A DNA stretch of 64,000 nucleotides from Bacteroidales bacterium (lineage in GTDB: Bacteria > Bacteroidota > Bacteroidia > Bacteroidales > Marinilabiliaceae). Numbering within the stretch: position 1 is the stretch's first letter; every line of letters starts with the position of its first letter. The stretch covers positions 1 to 64,000 of the forward strand of contig QKJP01000008.1 of assembly GCA_003249255.1 (NCBI GenBank), given 5' to 3'. The notes beneath the pieces are model-generated. The model saw only the letters and a list, made by a program, of their open reading frames with translations, did not search any database and was not told the DNA's origin. Below are positions 63,753-64,000 of this stretch, in pieces. Position numbers and translations under genes: made by a program.

Positions 63753-64000
63753 TTACTGAAGATTCCATTTTTCATCAAACCTTAAGATTATTTTTTCGTC
63801 ATCATCATCCATAAGAATAATCTCATGAAAAATTAAGCCTTCAGATAACTCAGTTGTTTGTATAGATTCAACGTAATAATTTTCGTATTTATCACTAAGT
63901 AGGTTAAGAATCCTTTTTTCCAAATCATCTTCCATGGTATAGGTGATTGTTTTTAGCCATTGGCCTTCGGTGTTAAAATAGGATACTTTTTCAAATTCAT
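63753..64000 (-). CDS. PepSY-like domain protein, C-terminal part (cut by window edge)
   Basis: The frame is open upstream of the internal ATG at 63935 to the window edge, so the gene continues beyond 64000. The visible 81 residues read EFEKVSYFNTEGQWLKTITY, then LEKRILNLLSDKYENYYVES, then HEIILMDDDDEKIILRFDEK. This strand-helix-strand order with a GxW motif and a closing LRFD matches the PepSY-like (PF11396) proteins of Bacteroidota, small periplasmic proteins of unclear role. The signal peptide would be outside the window. A terminator lies downstream. Confidence 0.65.
   Translation of the reverse strand, partial: EFEKVSYFNTEGQWLKTITYTMEDDLEKRILNLLSDKYENYYVESIQTTELSEGLIFHEIILMDDDDEKIILRFDEKWNLQ

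Overview
The window looks like chromosomal DNA of a low-GC member of the Bacteroidota, probably a marine or sediment Bacteroidia of the Marinilabiliales type (the order is inference). The evidence is a PorP/SprF protein, a gliding-type C-terminal (CHU_C) domain, T9SS type A sorting tails on four giant secreted proteins, a TAnnTTTG-type promoter before the cold-shock gene, tRNA genes without encoded CCA, and weak Shine-Dalgarno signals.

Layout. 1-2.1 kb: right end of an ISAs1-type insertion sequence that has cut the 5' part off a CHU_C-domain surface protein gene, followed by a PorP/SprF gene. 2.1-8.1 kb: accessory DNA with decayed coding remnants, a small unknown protein, a zinc-ribbon membrane protein paired with a condensation/acetyltransferase-fold enzyme, and a stand-alone RelA/SpoT-domain protein. 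8.1-23.4 kb: a complete type I-B CRISPR-Cas locus (WYL regulator, HIRAN protein, cas6-cas8b-cas7-cas5-cas3, two non-Cas genes, cas4, a GxxExxY protein, cas1, cas2) followed by an array of 59 repeats and 58 spacers. Two families of short palindromic dispersed repeats sit at most of the module boundaries of this locus and even encode the C-termini of three proteins. 23.5-25.7 kb: tRNA-Ser and tRNA-Trp on the minus strand, a TPR lipoprotein, a cold-shock protein and a small unknown protein.

26-43 kb: three paralogous giant T9SS-secreted proteins (about 1989, 1251 and 1665 residues) made of GLUG motifs, 16, 8 and 14 InlB/Listeria-Bacteroides repeats, a cysteine-containing Ig-like domain and a sorting tail, with an OmpA-family barrel protein after the first. 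Two inverted copies of a non-coding dispersed element bracket the second and third genes; next to the second copy is a fossil of a chemotaxis receptor gene. 43.3-64 kb: a TPR membrane protein, a CBM6/Big_2 secreted protein, YqaA, a protease-RimK fusion, a DUF389 membrane protein, a GNAT-nitrilase fusion, CorA, three MscS-type channels interleaved with two PAS hybrid histidine kinases, glycogen phosphorylase, and the 3' part of a PepSY-like gene at the right edge.

How parts work together. The CRISPR locus has all parts for adaptation (Cas1, Cas2, Cas4), crRNA processing (Cas6), Cascade (Cas8b, Cas7, Cas5) and target degradation (Cas3). Two spacers overlap on opposite strands by 21 nt, so a 51-bp piece of one target can be rebuilt, and both protospacers then have TCC-N at the 5' side, a candidate PAM. 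The MscS, CorA and kinase cluster suggests envelope or osmotic stress sensing and ion release (inference).
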